This document shows positions 17,827 through 26,822 of a stretch of 64,000 bases of DNA, piece by piece. The stretch is from Kurthia massiliensis (GTDB lineage: Bacteria > Bacillota > Bacilli > Bacillales_A > Planococcaceae): the NCBI RefSeq assembly GCF_000285555.1, contig NZ_HE610998.1:222392-286391 (forward strand), written 5' to 3'. Every line of letters starts with the position of its first letter. The stretch's first letter is position 1. The notes below the pieces were generated by a model. The model did not search any database and was not told where the DNA came from. It worked only from the letters and a program-made list of their open reading frames with translations. The position numbers and the translations under genes were made by a program.

Positions 17827-18505
17827 TTATTTTTCGGACGAAAAATGGGATATAAAAAATAATCCATACACCTATTAATACAAGCACTAGCCCAAAAATG
17901 TAACCTGGATTTCCGAAAATATTTTCTAATGGTACAAGTGGTGAGCCAGGAGAAGGTGTATTTAAAAACATAAAGTTTGTATCGTAATATTTGTTAAAAC
18001 GATAAATCAGTGGGGCACTAATAAGTAAAAATAGGACAGATGCCCATAAATGGCGTGGGTGTAATGTAAATTCTTTCGCTGCTAAAATCATCGTAATATA
18101 AACAATTAATACAATATGATAAAAGAAACTAAATAAACTTAAAAAGCTATCAATCGGTCGATCTGTCCAGTTACAAAAAAGCATCGCGGAAATCGCGCCT
18201 GGCAAAAATAAACAGTATAGTATATTGCCGAGTACTTCATTTGGTTTACCGCTATAAATAAGCAATGCAAACATAGCGAGTCCGCATAATGATAACGGTA
18301 ATTCTTCTACTGAAATCGTGCTCGTAACGGCTATGTATATGTCTTTAATGAGCTCACCAATTACAATACTCAAAGTGAGTATCCACTTTGTACGCTGTCT
18401 ATTTTTGATTGTTGCACGTCGATAATACGCACAAACCACACAGACAACAATCACAGTCGCAATGAGCCATCCAATATGATATGGGCCATATAATTCAAAT
18501 CCCAA
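17810..18505 (-). CDS. TIGR02206 family membrane protein (YwaF-like)
   Basis: 231 residues starting at TTG 18505, which has GGAGTG 6 bases upstream; the longer frame from 18559 lacks any ribosome site. About six membrane spans. Family marks: FELYGPYHIGW at the start, ELPLSLCGLAMF, FYHIVLIVYI, and NTPSPGSPLVPLENIFGNPGY before the last spans. The role of the family is unknown. The 3' end overlaps the terminator stem. Confidence 0.8.
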   Translation of the reverse strand: MGFELYGPYHIGWLIATVIVVCVVCAYYRRATIKNRQRTKWILTLSIVIGELIKDIYIAVTSTISVEELPLSLCGLAMFALLIYSGKPNEVLGNILYCLFLPGAISAMLFCNWTDRPIDSFLSLFSFFYHIVLIVYITMILAAKEFTLHPRHLWASVLFLLISAPLIYRFNKYYDTNFMFLNTPSPGSPLVPLENIFGNPGYIFGLVLVLIGVWIIFYIPFFVRKIMPQKK

Positions 18506-18743
18506 TATATTCACTCCAATCAAAAAAGGTTGTTGCTTTCTTAGGTTAGCACGTTTCAAACATTATTTGACAAGTTTTTCAATGAAATTTTCTACACGTG
18601 TCATTCATATATGGACTAAAAATAATTTCATAAAATCTATGAACATCGTTGCAATTGCAAGAAAGTCCGATAAGTTAGTATTAGTCAACAGTCATTATGG
18701 GTATAGCATATATATAACATTTTGTGAGAGGGTGTTTTGTAAG

Positions 18744-19370
18744 ATGAAAAGAAAATGGGCAGCTATTGGATTAACAGCAATGTTAAGTTTATCGTTAGCA
18801 GCATGTGGTGATGATAGTGATAACACGAACGAATCATCAAATGCGCCAGTAGAAAATAGTAACGATAGCAATAATAGTTCAACAAATACAGATTCGAATA
18901 GCGATACGACAACACAAAATAACGTGCGCTCTGTAGTAGATGCACCGCTATCATTAGAAGAAGCGAAAAAAACGTTTGAAGCAACGTATCAAAATGCAGA
19001 TATTTCTTCCATTGAATTAGATGAAGACAATGGTCAATTTTTCTATGAAATTAAAGGAATTGATGCGAAAAAAGAATACGAAGTGAAAATCGATGAAAAC
19101 AATAAAGTCGTCGAGCAAAAAGAAGAAAAACGCGATATGAACGACGATGAGCAAAAACTGACGTTAGATGACTACGTAACCGCAGAAAAGGCGATTGATA
19201 CAGCGCAATCTCAAAGCGAAGCGAACGGTTTAACACCATCAAGTTGGAGTTTAGATCATGAAAAAGGCCAAGCACAATATCAAGTGAATTTAGAAGATGG
19301 CCAAAAAGAAGTTGAAGTGACAATCGATGCGAAAACGGGCGACAAAATCGCTGTTGAAGTAGACGATTAG
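18744..19370 (+). CDS. PepSY-domain lipoprotein
   Basis: 208 residues from ATG 18744, after GAGAGGGTG. Lipoprotein signal MKRKWAAIGLTAMLSLSLAAC (LAAC lipobox), then a ~45-residue Asn/Ser/Asp/Thr-rich low-complexity linker. Two PepSY modules follow: LSLEEAKKTFEATYQNADISSIELDEDNGQFFYEIKG and a second beginning VTAEKAIDTAQSQSEA. PepSY domains often inhibit or tether peptidases at the cell surface. Single-gene unit with its own terminator. Confidence 0.85.
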   Translation: MKRKWAAIGLTAMLSLSLAACGDDSDNTNESSNAPVENSNDSNNSSTNTDSNSDTTTQNNVRSVVDAPLSLEEAKKTFEATYQNADISSIELDEDNGQFFYEIKGIDAKKEYEVKIDENNKVVEQKEEKRDMNDDEQKLTLDDYVTAEKAIDTAQSQSEANGLTPSSWSLDHEKGQAQYQVNLEDGQKEVEVTIDAKTGDKIAVEVDD

Positions 19371-19396
19371 TTAAAAAGATAAGCATTCGTTCATAA

Positions 19397-19440
19397 GAAA
19401 AAACCTTCATGATGTTACGCACATCATGAAGGTTTTTTTG
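19397..19440 (+). terminator. Terminator after PepSY lipoprotein
   Basis: Stem AAAAACCTTCATGATG/CATCATGAAGGTTTTTTT with a 7-base loop. Confidence 0.85.
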
Positions 19441-19546
19441 TCGTTGGCATTTTGTTCGACGCTTCTATGCCTGATTATTTTTATGGCAACTATCCAAAAT
19501 TGTTTATGCCTTATTTGGATAAAATGATAATTGTATGTTTGTATAA

Positions 19547-19577
19547 AAATAAGAACTCACAAAGAGTGAGGTCTTAA
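19547..19577 (-). terminator. Terminator of the LysM-NlpC/P60 gene
   Basis: On the minus strand AAGACCTCAC/GTGAGTTCTT is followed by a T-rich run, just after the stop codon. Confidence 0.65.
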
Positions 19578-19588
19578 AAATATATTTA

Positions 19589-20335
19589 TTAGAAACGTTT
19601 GTATCCAACGAAGTGGTTTTTCCAATAAGCGCCTTGAACAGCATCAATTTGAACGCCACCTGAAGCAGCACTTACCATTTGTCCGTTACCGATATAAATA
19701 CCGACGTGAGAAATACCTGATTTATATGTGTTTTGGAAGAATACTAGGTCACCTACTTGTGGTGTTGACACAGAAGTACCCATGCTATAGTAACCAGCAG
19801 ATGTTGCATAGCCTACTGACTTACCAGCTTTTTGCATTGCATAATATACTAAACCAGAGCAGTCGAAACCAGCAGGTGTTTTACCGCCCCATTTGTAAGG
19901 AACGCCTACTTGTGCAAGTGCTGCTTGTGCGACACTGCTATATGAAGCAGATGAAGAAGTAGTTGTCGTCGTTGATGAAGTAGACGTACTACGTTTGTAT
20001 TGAGGTGTTGTAGAAGCTTGAGTCGTCGGTGCCGCTGTTTTTGTCACTTTTGCGCTACCGCTTACTTTTAATGATTGACCTGCATAAATTGTTATAGAGC
20101 TTAAACCGTTGATGCTCATTAATTGTTGGTAAGAAGTACCGTACTTGCTAGCGATACTGCTTAAAGTATCTCCGCGTTGCACAGTATATGTATTTGTGCT
20201 TTTTGATACGCTCGTTTGTTTAGGTGCTTGACCTTGGCCGCCATCGTTTGCCATTGCTGAGGCAGATCCCGCTGTGGCTGAGAAAAGCATTGTCGTTAGT
20301 GCTAATGAAGAAAAGATTTTTGTCGTTGTGTTCAT
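19589..20335 (-). CDS. Secreted LysM + NlpC/P60 peptidoglycan endopeptidase
   Basis: 248 residues from ATG 20335 (AAAGGAGTG upstream; an in-frame GTG at 20347 overlaps that site). Signal peptide with AXA-type cleavage ([12 protein letters not shown]). One LysM domain ([19 protein letters not shown]...IYAGQSLKV, ~residues 50-95) binds the wall. A Ser/Thr linker leads to NlpC/P60: catalytic Cys in [14 protein letters not shown], His in [16 protein letters not shown], and a third polar residue downstream. It cleaves stem peptides (D-glutamyl-meso-DAP type in Bacillus relatives) during growth or separation. Its 250-base upstream region has a perfect 20-base palindrome. Confidence 0.93.
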   Translation of the reverse strand: MNTTTKIFSSLALTTMLFSATAGSASAMANDGGQGQAPKQTSVSKSTNTYTVQRGDTLSSIASKYGTSYQQLMSINGLSSITIYAGQSLKVSGSAKVTKTAAPTTQASTTPQYKRSTSTSSTTTTTSSSASYSSVAQAALAQVGVPYKWGGKTPAGFDCSGLVYYAMQKAGKSVGYATSAGYYSMGTSVSTPQVGDLVFFQNTYKSGISHVGIYIGNGQMVSAASGGVQIDAVQGAYWKNHFVGYKRF

Positions 20336-20458
20336 GAAATGAAACACTCCTTTTGTGTTGTTTTTTTGCTACAACGACATCATAACGCGGCGACATCACA
20401 GTTACATGATAAGATGATTTTAAAATAATGACAAAAAGCGACCGTATTTAATGTTCTT

Positions 20459-20478
20459 GACATTTTTGCAAAAATGTC
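20459..20478. repeat. Perfect 20-base palindrome upstream of the wall hydrolase
   Basis: GACATTTTTGCAAAAATGTC is identical to its own reverse complement. It lies about 125 bases before the LysM-NlpC/P60 start, in the promoter region. It could be an operator or an RNA hairpin without loop; it has no T-run, so it is not a terminator. Confidence 0.6.
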
Positions 20479-20544
20479 ATCATTTTGACGCTAAAATGCG
20501 ATATTTTTGTTATAGACAATCATATATTTGATATATAAGCATAA

Positions 20545-20580
20545 GAAAAAACGCTACCTCGATAAGAGATAGCGTTTTAA
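20545..20580 (-). terminator. Terminator of the aldehyde dehydrogenase gene
   Basis: On the minus strand AAAACGCTATCTC/GAGGTAGCGTTTTTT, 10 bases after the stop codon. Confidence 0.85.
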
Positions 20581-20588
20581 GGAATCCG

Positions 20589-22031
20589 TTAGTCGTGAAT
20601 GCAAACAGATTTTGCGTAAACGTATTCGTGAATACCTTCTGTACCGTTTTCACGACCAAAACCAGAATGCTTCACGCCGCCAAATGGTGTTTCAACTTGA
20701 GAAATCGCCATTGAGTTGACGCCGACCATACCGTATTCAAGTGCTGCAGAGAAGCGAGAAATACGGCCGATGTTTTTTGTGAAGAAATATGAAGCAAGAC
20801 CAAACTCTGTATCATTTGCTGCTTCTGCTACTTCGTCATCCGTTTCAAATTCAATCAATGGAATGACTGGACCGAATGTTTCGACGTAATAAATATCCAT
20901 CTCTGGTGTAATGCCATCAATGACAGTCGGTTCAAAGAATGGGCCATTCGCAAATTTTTCGTCTTCTGGACGCTTACCACCGTGTAAAATTGTCGCGCCT
21001 TTATCTGTCGCATCTTTTAATTGTGCTTCGATATGTTCGCGCGCTTCTTCATTAATAAGTGGGCCGACCGTTTTATCCTCGATACCAAGACCGACTTCTA
21101 CATCTTTCATCGCGACTAACAATTTTTCTGTAAATTGTTGTTTGATACCTTTTTGAACGTAAATACGGTTTGGACACGTACAAACTTGACCGTTGTTACG
21201 GAATTTGGCTGTGACAAGGTTTGAAACCGCTTGATCGATATCCGCATCATCAAAGACGATAAATGGCGCGTGGCCACCTAATTCCATTGATACTTTTTTC
21301 AATGAATTTGCGGCTTGTTCGTTTAATAATTGACCGACTTCTGTCGAACCTGTGAACGTAATTTTTTTCACCGTTTCGTTCGTCGTTAATTCTTTACCGA
21401 TGTCGCTTGATTTACCCATTACGATGTTGGCAACACCTTTTGGTAAACCAGCTTCAACGAATAATTCTGCAAGGGCAAGGGCAGAGAATGGTGTTGCACT
21501 CGCTGGTTTTAAAACGACTGTACAGCCTGCTGCAAGCGCAGGTGCAATTTTACGTGCAATCATGTTTGATGGGAAGTTCCATGGCGTAATTGCGCCGACA
21601 ACACCAAGTGGTTGATACACTGTAATGAAGTGGTGCTCATTCGGTGCTGGAATAGCACGACCATATAGGCGACGTGCTTCTTCTGCACTCCAATGGAATG
21701 AATCCGCCGAAGATTGTACTTCTACTTTTGATTGCGAAAGCGGTTTACCTTGCTCGAGTGTCATAATAAGTGCAAGACGATCTAAGTTATCTTCAATTAA
21801 ATCGCCAATTTTGTGTAAAATACGTGCACGTTCTTTCGGATCTGTTGTTGACCACTCAGCAAAAGCACCAGCTGCGTATGCAATGGCATCTGCTGTTTCT
21901 TTTTCAGTACCTTGTGCAATTTTCGCAATTTCTTCACCAGTAGAAGGGTTGATGACCGCTACTTCGTCTTTGCTGCCGTCGACCCATTCACCATTAATAA
22001 ATAGCTTGTTATTCACTTCTGGAAAATCCAT
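20589..22031 (-). CDS. gabD: Succinate-semialdehyde-type NAD(P) aldehyde dehydrogenase
   Basis: 480 residues from ATG 22031, preceded by GGAGG; the longer frame includes 14 extra codons across that site. Aldehyde dehydrogenase marks: ITPWNFPSNMIARKIAPALAAG, FTGSTEVGQLL, the catalytic Glu in MELGGHAPFIVFDDADID, the catalytic Cys in NNGQVCTCPNRIYV, and ETFGPVIPLIEF. The length and the Cys-x-Cys form match GabD, which oxidises succinate semialdehyde to succinate in GABA breakdown. No gabT is adjacent, so a related semialdehyde substrate is possible. Confidence 0.88.
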   Translation of the reverse strand: MDFPEVNNKLFINGEWVDGSKDEVAVINPSTGEEIAKIAQGTEKETADAIAYAAGAFAEWSTTDPKERARILHKIGDLIEDNLDRLALIMTLEQGKPLSQSKVEVQSSADSFHWSAEEARRLYGRAIPAPNEHHFITVYQPLGVVGAITPWNFPSNMIARKIAPALAAGCTVVLKPASATPFSALALAELFVEAGLPKGVANIVMGKSSDIGKELTTNETVKKITFTGSTEVGQLLNEQAANSLKKVSMELGGHAPFIVFDDADIDQAVSNLVTAKFRNNGQVCTCPNRIYVQKGIKQQFTEKLLVAMKDVEVGLGIEDKTVGPLINEEAREHIEAQLKDATDKGATILHGGKRPEDEKFANGPFFEPTVIDGITPEMDIYYVETFGPVIPLIEFETDDEVAEAANDTEFGLASYFFTKNIGRISRFSAALEYGMVGVNSMAISQVETPFGGVKHSGFGRENGTEGIHEYVYAKSVCIHD

Positions 22032-22122
22032 GTTTATTCCTCCTTCAAACTTTCTATAATATAGTTTTACCATAAACTGGTTTGAATAAATAGTAGAAAG
22101 CCCTATATATTATTTTAACATA

Positions 22123-22159
22123 AGAAAAAGGGCTTCTTTATGAAGGGAAGCCCTTTTTC
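22123..22159 (-). terminator. Terminator of the GlsB-like gene
   Basis: Stem AAAAAGGGCTTC/GAAGCCCTTTTT (AT-rich loop) just downstream of the small membrane protein on the minus strand. Confidence 0.8.
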
Positions 22160-22166
22160 AATATAA

Positions 22167-22427
22167 TTATGCTTTTTTACCGCCCATTGCTTTCATAATG
22201 AAGCTGACGATTAAAATTAAGATGATTGTACCTAGTAGTGTAGGTAAGATGTAGAAGTCGCTCACTTTTGGACCCCAAGAGCCAAGTAGTGCGCCACCAA
22301 TCCATGCACCAATGATACCAGCAATAATATTACCGATAACGCCACCAGGAATGTCTTTACCAAGAATAAGTCCGCCTAACCATCCTAGAATACCACCAAT
22401 AATAATATACCAAATAAAGCTAAACAT
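22167..22427 (-). CDS. GlsB/YeaQ/YmgE family small membrane stress protein
   Basis: 86 residues, three hydrophobic segments rich in Gly: FIWYIIIGGILGWLGGLILG, GNIIAGIIGAWIGGALLG, and a final span before a basic tail. This is the transglycosylase-associated/GlsB pattern, small membrane proteins induced by general stress. AGGAGG-type site upstream. The exact role is unknown. Confidence 0.88.
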   Translation of the reverse strand: MFSFIWYIIIGGILGWLGGLILGKDIPGGVIGNIIAGIIGAWIGGALLGSWGPKVSDFYILPTLLGTIILILIVSFIMKAMGGKKA

Positions 22428-22601
22428 GGTAAAACCTCCTTTATATCGTTATGGTTAATATATTCCCAACTGAATTCATTTTAAACATATTTCAATAAAG
22501 TTTTTTCGTTTAACGAACTATTTTGAAATTACATCGAATGGATTTAATTGTCATCGTTCTATTAATTTTCTATAATGAAAGAAAAGTGTGGGAGGGATTT
22601 T

Positions 22602-23444
22602 ATGGCACAACAGAATTGGTTACCGATTGCTGCAGCATCTGCATTAGCCGTTTTATCATATCGTTATAAAGAGGGACAACATCAGTCGTTGTTTACGACA
22701 ACACGCACAACGTTACAAAGTAAACCGTATCAAGGAAAAACGTTGGCGGTCATTCCAGCGCATACGAAGTTAACAGCGACGGATTATGAAGCGGCGCATT
22801 ATTATGTAAATTATGCAGGGACTGAAGGTTGGGTACCGAAAGTAGATATCGCCGCAGCACCGCGTCATTATGCGCACGTGGAATTAGATGTTCCATATTT
22901 AAATCAATACAGTCCACTTGATGCACCATTTGGCTGTGAGGGCGCTTCGCTATTAATGGCACTCCGTTATAAAGGTTATACAGATGTTTCGTTAAAACGT
23001 ATGTTAGATGATATGCCAAAAGCAGAACGTGATCCACAAAAAGGTTTTGTCGGAACGCCTTATTATAAAATGAGTGGGTATTATCAAACGATTTTTCCAA
23101 AGCCATTAGCCGCCTACGCGAGAAAACAATATAGCCAGTGTGTTGTCGATATTTCTGGCGCACCTTTAAAAGCACTACAGCGAGAACTAATCAACGGGCA
23201 TCCGGTCGTCGTTTGGGGAACACTTCGCTTTGCGACGCCGCGTTATGAAACGTTTGATCTTGGTAAAAAGAAACCGACGACTGTCGTCAGCAATTTACAT
23301 GTCGTGCTTCTGACAGGGTATGATAGTGTAAAAGAAGCTTATCGTGTGCATGACCCAGCAGATGAACGTCAAACGTATTGGGTGCCGAAACAGCAACTTG
23401 AAGATGCTTATTATACGAATAAATATGCCATTGCCGTACGTTAA
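22602..23444 (+). CDS. C39-like family cysteine peptidase-fold protein
   Basis: 280 residues from ATG 22602 (GGAGGGA upstream). A short hydrophobic N-terminus (WLPIAAASALAVLSY) may be a signal anchor. An SH3-like segment follows (residues ~40-85, ending GTEGWVPKVDI), then a C39_2-type domain: VPYLNQYSPLDAPFGCEGASLLMALRYKGY with the nucleophile Cys, GHPVVVWGTLRF, and SNLHVVLLTGYD...VHDPADE with the His and Asp. Bacterial homologues are exported and often cell-wall related. Substrate unknown. Confidence 0.82.
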   Translation: MAQQNWLPIAAASALAVLSYRYKEGQHQSLFTTTRTTLQSKPYQGKTLAVIPAHTKLTATDYEAAHYYVNYAGTEGWVPKVDIAAAPRHYAHVELDVPYLNQYSPLDAPFGCEGASLLMALRYKGYTDVSLKRMLDDMPKAERDPQKGFVGTPYYKMSGYYQTIFPKPLAAYARKQYSQCVVDISGAPLKALQRELINGHPVVVWGTLRFATPRYETFDLGKKKPTTVVSNLHVVLLTGYDSVKEAYRVHDPADERQTYWVPKQQLEDAYYTNKYAIAVR

Positions 23445-23449
23445 TAAAC

Positions 23450-23487
23450 GACCACCGATTACGAAATAGGAATCGGTGGTTTTTTCG
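23450..23487 (+). terminator. Terminator after the C39-like gene
   Basis: Stem ACCACCGATT/AATCGGTGGT followed by TTTTTT. Confidence 0.85.
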
Positions 23488-23667
23488 TGAAAACATCGCA
23501 AACAGTCACGGATTTGCATAAAATGACGTAAGTATGTCAAAAATAAACAGCTTTTTTAGGTTAAAAAGGGTACAATAAAAGTAAGCTCATTACTAAAGGA
23601 TAGTATTGAAACGCTATCAAGTTTTGTAAGCGTTCATGCAAAATTGTTACAGAAAGTGGGGGACACG

Positions 23668-24171
23668 ATGTTCCATTTACAAACAAAGCGCTTACGTTTT
23701 CGAAATTACACGAATGCAGATTTTTACTTTTTAAAAGGGCTGCTTCAATCAAAAGATATGATGCGTTATATCGGAGACGGACAAACACGCAACGATGCCG
23801 AAGTCGAACAATTTTTAAAGTGGATTTATACTCATTACCGTGAAAATGAAGAGACAGGTTTAAAAATTATCGAAAATCGTAAAACAGGTGAACCAATTGG
23901 ACATGCAGGAATCGTACCGCAAGTCATTAATGGAGAATCACATTATGAAATCGGTTATTGGATTGCGAAAGCTTACTGGGGTCAAGGATTTGCAACAGAA
24001 GCTGCAGAAGCGATTAAACAATATGCGCAAGAAGAGATGCATTTAACAGAGTTAATCGCGATTATTCAACCAGGTAATGCACCTTCTAAGCGCATCGCAG
24101 AAACGATTGGTATGCACTTAGTACAAGAAGATGTGTTAAATGGCCAAGAAGTATGTATTTATAAATTATAA
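23668..24171 (+). CDS. GNAT N-acetyltransferase (RimJ/RimL type)
   Basis: 167 residues from ATG 23668 (GTGGGGGAC upstream). It opens LQTKRLRFRNYTNADF, as RimL-type ribosomal-protein or small-molecule acetyltransferases do. The acetyl-CoA loop region is YWIAKAYWGQGFATEAAEAIKQYA, and NAPSKRIAETIGM is the usual closing motif. The acceptor cannot be told from sequence. Single gene. Confidence 0.87.
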   Translation: MFHLQTKRLRFRNYTNADFYFLKGLLQSKDMMRYIGDGQTRNDAEVEQFLKWIYTHYRENEETGLKIIENRKTGEPIGHAGIVPQVINGESHYEIGYWIAKAYWGQGFATEAAEAIKQYAQEEMHLTELIAIIQPGNAPSKRIAETIGMHLVQEDVLNGQEVCIYKL

Positions 24172-24175
24172 CGAT

Positions 24176-24214
24176 AAAAAAGTGATTGTTTATACGTCAA
24201 CAGTCACTTTTTTT
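24176..24214 (+). terminator. Terminator after the GNAT gene
   Basis: Stem AAAAAGTGATTGTT/AACAGTCACTTTTTT with an 8-base loop. Confidence 0.8.
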
Positions 24215-24513
24215 AATGCGGTAACGATAAAATAAATGTAAAAAATAAACATTTTTTCAAGGTGTAAATCGAGTATATATTATGATGTTATTATAATTTA
24301 ACTAATTCTAAAAATAAATTAAATAGTAAAGAAAATTTGATTTTATCGCATATTACTACATAAATAATCTCCTTTTTTTGTGAAAACTATACATAAAAAA
24401 GATTATGAATATAATATTTAGGCGCAAAATAACAAAGACTTAAATTATCTGTTTTTTTATTTGGGGTATGCAAATCGAAAATAGCGTGATACAATCGATT
24501 GCATAAATGAATA
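24215..24513. other. AT-rich gap upstream of the FMN riboswitches
   Basis: About 300 bases with no reading frame of note and very low G+C. It must contain the promoter for the riboflavin leader; a TACAAT box near 24490 is a candidate -10, but no good -35 is visible at the right spacing. Confidence 0.4.
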
Positions 24514-24627
24514 CGTCCTTCGGGGTAGGGTGAAATTCCCAATCGGCGGTTATAGCCCGCGAGCTTTTCGGAGCAGGATCTGGTGGAAATCCAGGGCCGA
24601 CAGTATAGTCTGGATGAGAGAAGGATT
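24514..24627 (+). ncRNA. FMN riboswitch (RFN element), copy 1
   Basis: Contains the conserved RFN blocks: GGGGTAGGGTGAAATTCCC, AATCGGCGGTTATAGCCCGC, GAGC..GAGCAGGATCTGGTG, AAATCCAGGGCCGACAGTAT, AGTCTGGATGAGAGAAGGA, with P1 TCCTTC/GAAGGA. It binds FMN and lowers riboflavin gene expression. A terminator follows at 24713, with a possible antiterminator stretch between. Confidence 0.96.
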
Positions 24628-24712
24628 CGGTGTCAAAACGATGGTGTAGTATGTCTTTTTTTAAGACAAATATGCGCGCAATCGTTTATTTGGCAAACCG
24701 TAAATTAGAAGC

Positions 24713-24746
24713 CCCGTTATCAAAGTGATAAACGGGATTTTTTTTT
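24713..24746 (+). terminator. Expression-platform terminator of riboswitch 1
   Basis: Stem CCCGTTATCA/TGATAAACGGG with a 3-base loop followed by nine T. Located 85 bases after aptamer 1 and just before aptamer 2. Confidence 0.88.
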
Positions 24747-24758
24747 GACAACTACATA

Positions 24759-24873
24759 GCATTCTTCGGGGTAGGGTGAAATTCCCAATCGGCGGTTACA
24801 GCCCGCGAGCTTTCGAGCAGGATCTGGTGGAAATCCAGGGCCGACAGTATAGTCTGGATGAGAGAAGAAATGC
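24759..24873 (+). ncRNA. FMN riboswitch (RFN element), copy 2
   Basis: A second complete RFN element, nearly identical to copy 1 through the conserved core, with small differences in the P1 stem (GCATTCTTC/GAAGAAATGC), one base in the TTACAGCCC block and a shorter GAGCTTTCGAGC hairpin. The fully changed P1 stem still pairs, so the copy looks functional. It is the proximal switch for ribE-ribB-ribH. Confidence 0.96.
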
Positions 24874-24918
24874 GCAAAAAAAGTGTACGGCTGTATGCTT
24901 ATTTGTCGACGCATAAAA

Positions 24919-24963
24919 CAGGATTCTCGAAGAGCACTTGCTACTTTTAGAGTCCTTTTTATT
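24919..24963 (+). terminator. Expression-platform terminator of riboswitch 2
   Basis: AGGATTCT pairs with AGAGTCCT (one G-T pair), followed by TTTTTATTT. 70 bases before the ribE start. Confidence 0.65.
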
Positions 24964-25031
24964 TGCCCTAAAGTTTGTGCGTAGAAGCCCTCATTCATTT
25001 ATCCACCAATGTTGGAAAGGAGAATGAAAAG

Positions 25032-25661
25032 ATGTTTACAGGAATTATCGAAGAAGTAGGTACTGTACAAAAAATTGCCAGACAACATCAAGCGCTTGCG
25101 TTAGTGATTCAAGCGAATGTCGTATTAGCAGATGTGAAAATCGGTGATAGTATTGCCGTTAATGGTGTATGTTTAACCGTTACAGCATTTACAGCAACAA
25201 GTTTTACTGCAGATGTGATGCCTGAAACGTTTCAAGCAACGAGTTTAGCACAACTTTCAACTGGTGATAGTGTGAACTTAGAACGTGCGATGCTCAACAA
25301 TGGTCGCTTCGGCGGGCATATCGTTTCGGGTCACGTAGATGGGACAGCGGTCATCGCGAAAAAACGTCCGCTTTCAAATGCGGTATATATAGATTTGCGA
25401 ATGGATGATTCCCTTTTACGTTATTGCATCGAACGTGGATCGATTACGATTGATGGTACGAGCTTAACGATTTTTGAAGTACGAAATGATGGCATTACCG
25501 TATCACTCATTCCACATACGTATGCGGAAACGATATTTAGTAAAAAGCGAGAAGGTGCAATCGTCAACATTGAAAATGATGTGATTGCCAAATACGTTGA
25601 AAAGCTAACAGCAACGAAACAAACGTTGTCGCGCGATTTTCTAGCGCAACACGGTTACTAG
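25032..25661 (+). CDS. ribE: Riboflavin synthase alpha chain
   Basis: 209 residues from ATG 25032 (GGAAAGGAG upstream). Converts two lumazines to riboflavin and one pyrimidinedione. Two duplicated lumazine-binding halves are visible: N-half FTGIIEEVGTV...IGDSIAVNGVCLTVTAF and C-half GGHIVSGHVDGTAVI...GSITIDGTSLTIFEV. It is the first gene of the operon; in Bacillus ribD (ribG) normally precedes it and is missing here. Confidence 0.96.
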   Translation: MFTGIIEEVGTVQKIARQHQALALVIQANVVLADVKIGDSIAVNGVCLTVTAFTATSFTADVMPETFQATSLAQLSTGDSVNLERAMLNNGRFGGHIVSGHVDGTAVIAKKRPLSNAVYIDLRMDDSLLRYCIERGSITIDGTSLTIFEVRNDGITVSLIPHTYAETIFSKKREGAIVNIENDVIAKYVEKLTATKQTLSRDFLAQHGY

Positions 25662-25673
25662 GAGGGAAAGGGC

Positions 25674-26297
25674 ATGCTACATACAATTGAACAAGCAATC
25701 GAACAATTAAAACGCGGCCAAATGATCATCGTTGTAGATGATGAAGATCGTGAAAATGAAGGAGATTTCGTCGCATTAGCGGACGTCGTGACACCTGAAG
25801 TTATTAATGCAATGGCCACACATGGGAAAGGACTTATTTGCACGCCGATTTCTCAAAATATTGCGACAGCATTAGACTTACCGCCAATGACAGCACATAA
25901 TACGGATAATCATGGCACGGCATTTACCGTTAGTATTGACCACGTCGATACGACGACGGGCATTAGCGCTTATGAACGCGCATTGACAATTCAAAAAATG
26001 GTGGCAAAAGATGCAGCACCAGCACATTTTCGTCGTCCTGGACATGTGTTCCCACTCGTAGCAAAAGATGGCGGTGTATGTGAACGTCGTGGACATACGG
26101 AAGCAGCTGTCGAACTTGCGAAGCTAGCAGGTCATAAAGAAGCGGGTATTATTTGTGAAATTATGAGCGCTGATGGGCATATGGCGAGACTACCAGAACT
26201 AGAACATATGGCAGCAGATATGAACTGCCCGTTAATTTCAATTGAACAATTAGTAAACTACGTACAACAACAAAAGGAGATGGTTTCAAATGGGTAA
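25674..26297 (+). CDS. ribB: 3,4-dihydroxy-2-butanone 4-phosphate synthase, stand-alone RibB
   Basis: 207 residues. Makes the four-carbon unit of lumazine from ribulose 5-phosphate. Key motifs: [12 protein letters not shown] (metal site), [39 protein letters not shown]. In Bacillus this domain is fused to GTP cyclohydrolase II (RibBA, ~400 residues); here the frame stops right after the RibB domain and ribH begins 8 bases before that stop. No cyclohydrolase remnant follows, so the GTP step must be encoded elsewhere. Confidence 0.94.
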   Translation: MLHTIEQAIEQLKRGQMIIVVDDEDRENEGDFVALADVVTPEVINAMATHGKGLICTPISQNIATALDLPPMTAHNTDNHGTAFTVSIDHVDTTTGISAYERALTIQKMVAKDAAPAHFRRPGHVFPLVAKDGGVCERRGHTEAAVELAKLAGHKEAGIICEIMSADGHMARLPELEHMAADMNCPLISIEQLVNYVQQQKEMVSNG

Positions 26298-26757
26298 AAC
26301 AATCGAAGCACAATTAGTAGGTACAGGATTAAAAGTGGCAATCGTTGTCGGTCGTTTCAATGAATTTATTAATGCAAAATTATTAGATGGTGCAAAAGAC
26401 GGATTACTACGTCACGGTGTAGACGATACAAATATCGATATCGTATGGGTGCCAGGCGCATTTGAAGTACCGTTTATCGCGAAAAAATTAGCAGAAAAAG
26501 GCGAGTACGATGCTGTCATCGGCTTAGGTACAGTCATTCGTGGTTCAACGACACATTATGATTACGTATGTAACGAAGCAGCGAAAGGCATTGCACAAGT
26601 TGGGTTACAAACAGGTGTGCCAGTGATTTTCGGTATCGTTACGACAGAATCAATCGAACAAGCGATTGAACGCTCTGGTACAAAAGCGGGTAACAAAGGT
26701 TATGACGCAGCGATTTCAGCAATTGAAATGGCAAATTTAACAGCACTTTTAAAATAA
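26290..26757 (+). CDS. ribH: 6,7-dimethyl-8-ribityllumazine synthase
   Basis: 155 residues. Condenses the RibB product with the pyrimidine intermediate to lumazine. Motifs: [58 protein letters not shown] (catalytic His), [17 protein letters not shown]. It overlaps ribB by 8 bases with AAGGAGATGG upstream, implying coupled translation. Confidence 0.97.
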   Translation: MGKTIEAQLVGTGLKVAIVVGRFNEFINAKLLDGAKDGLLRHGVDDTNIDIVWVPGAFEVPFIAKKLAEKGEYDAVIGLGTVIRGSTTHYDYVCNEAAKGIAQVGLQTGVPVIFGIVTTESIEQAIERSGTKAGNKGYDAAISAIEMANLTALLK

Positions 26758-26822
26758 TGATGTAGGTATAAAAGACGGAATATTCGGTTAATGATGAACG
26801 GTATACCTATATAATAGAAGAA

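Noticed and set aside
20336-20588. c-di-AMP (ydaO) riboswitch upstream of the wall hydrolase
   Set aside because: Such switches often precede NlpC/P60 genes, but none of the conserved aptamer blocks is visible here.
24720-24998. 92-codon minus-strand frame across FMN riboswitch 2
   Set aside because: It is the reverse strand of the conserved RNA element; no ribosome site and peptide content reflects the aptamer.
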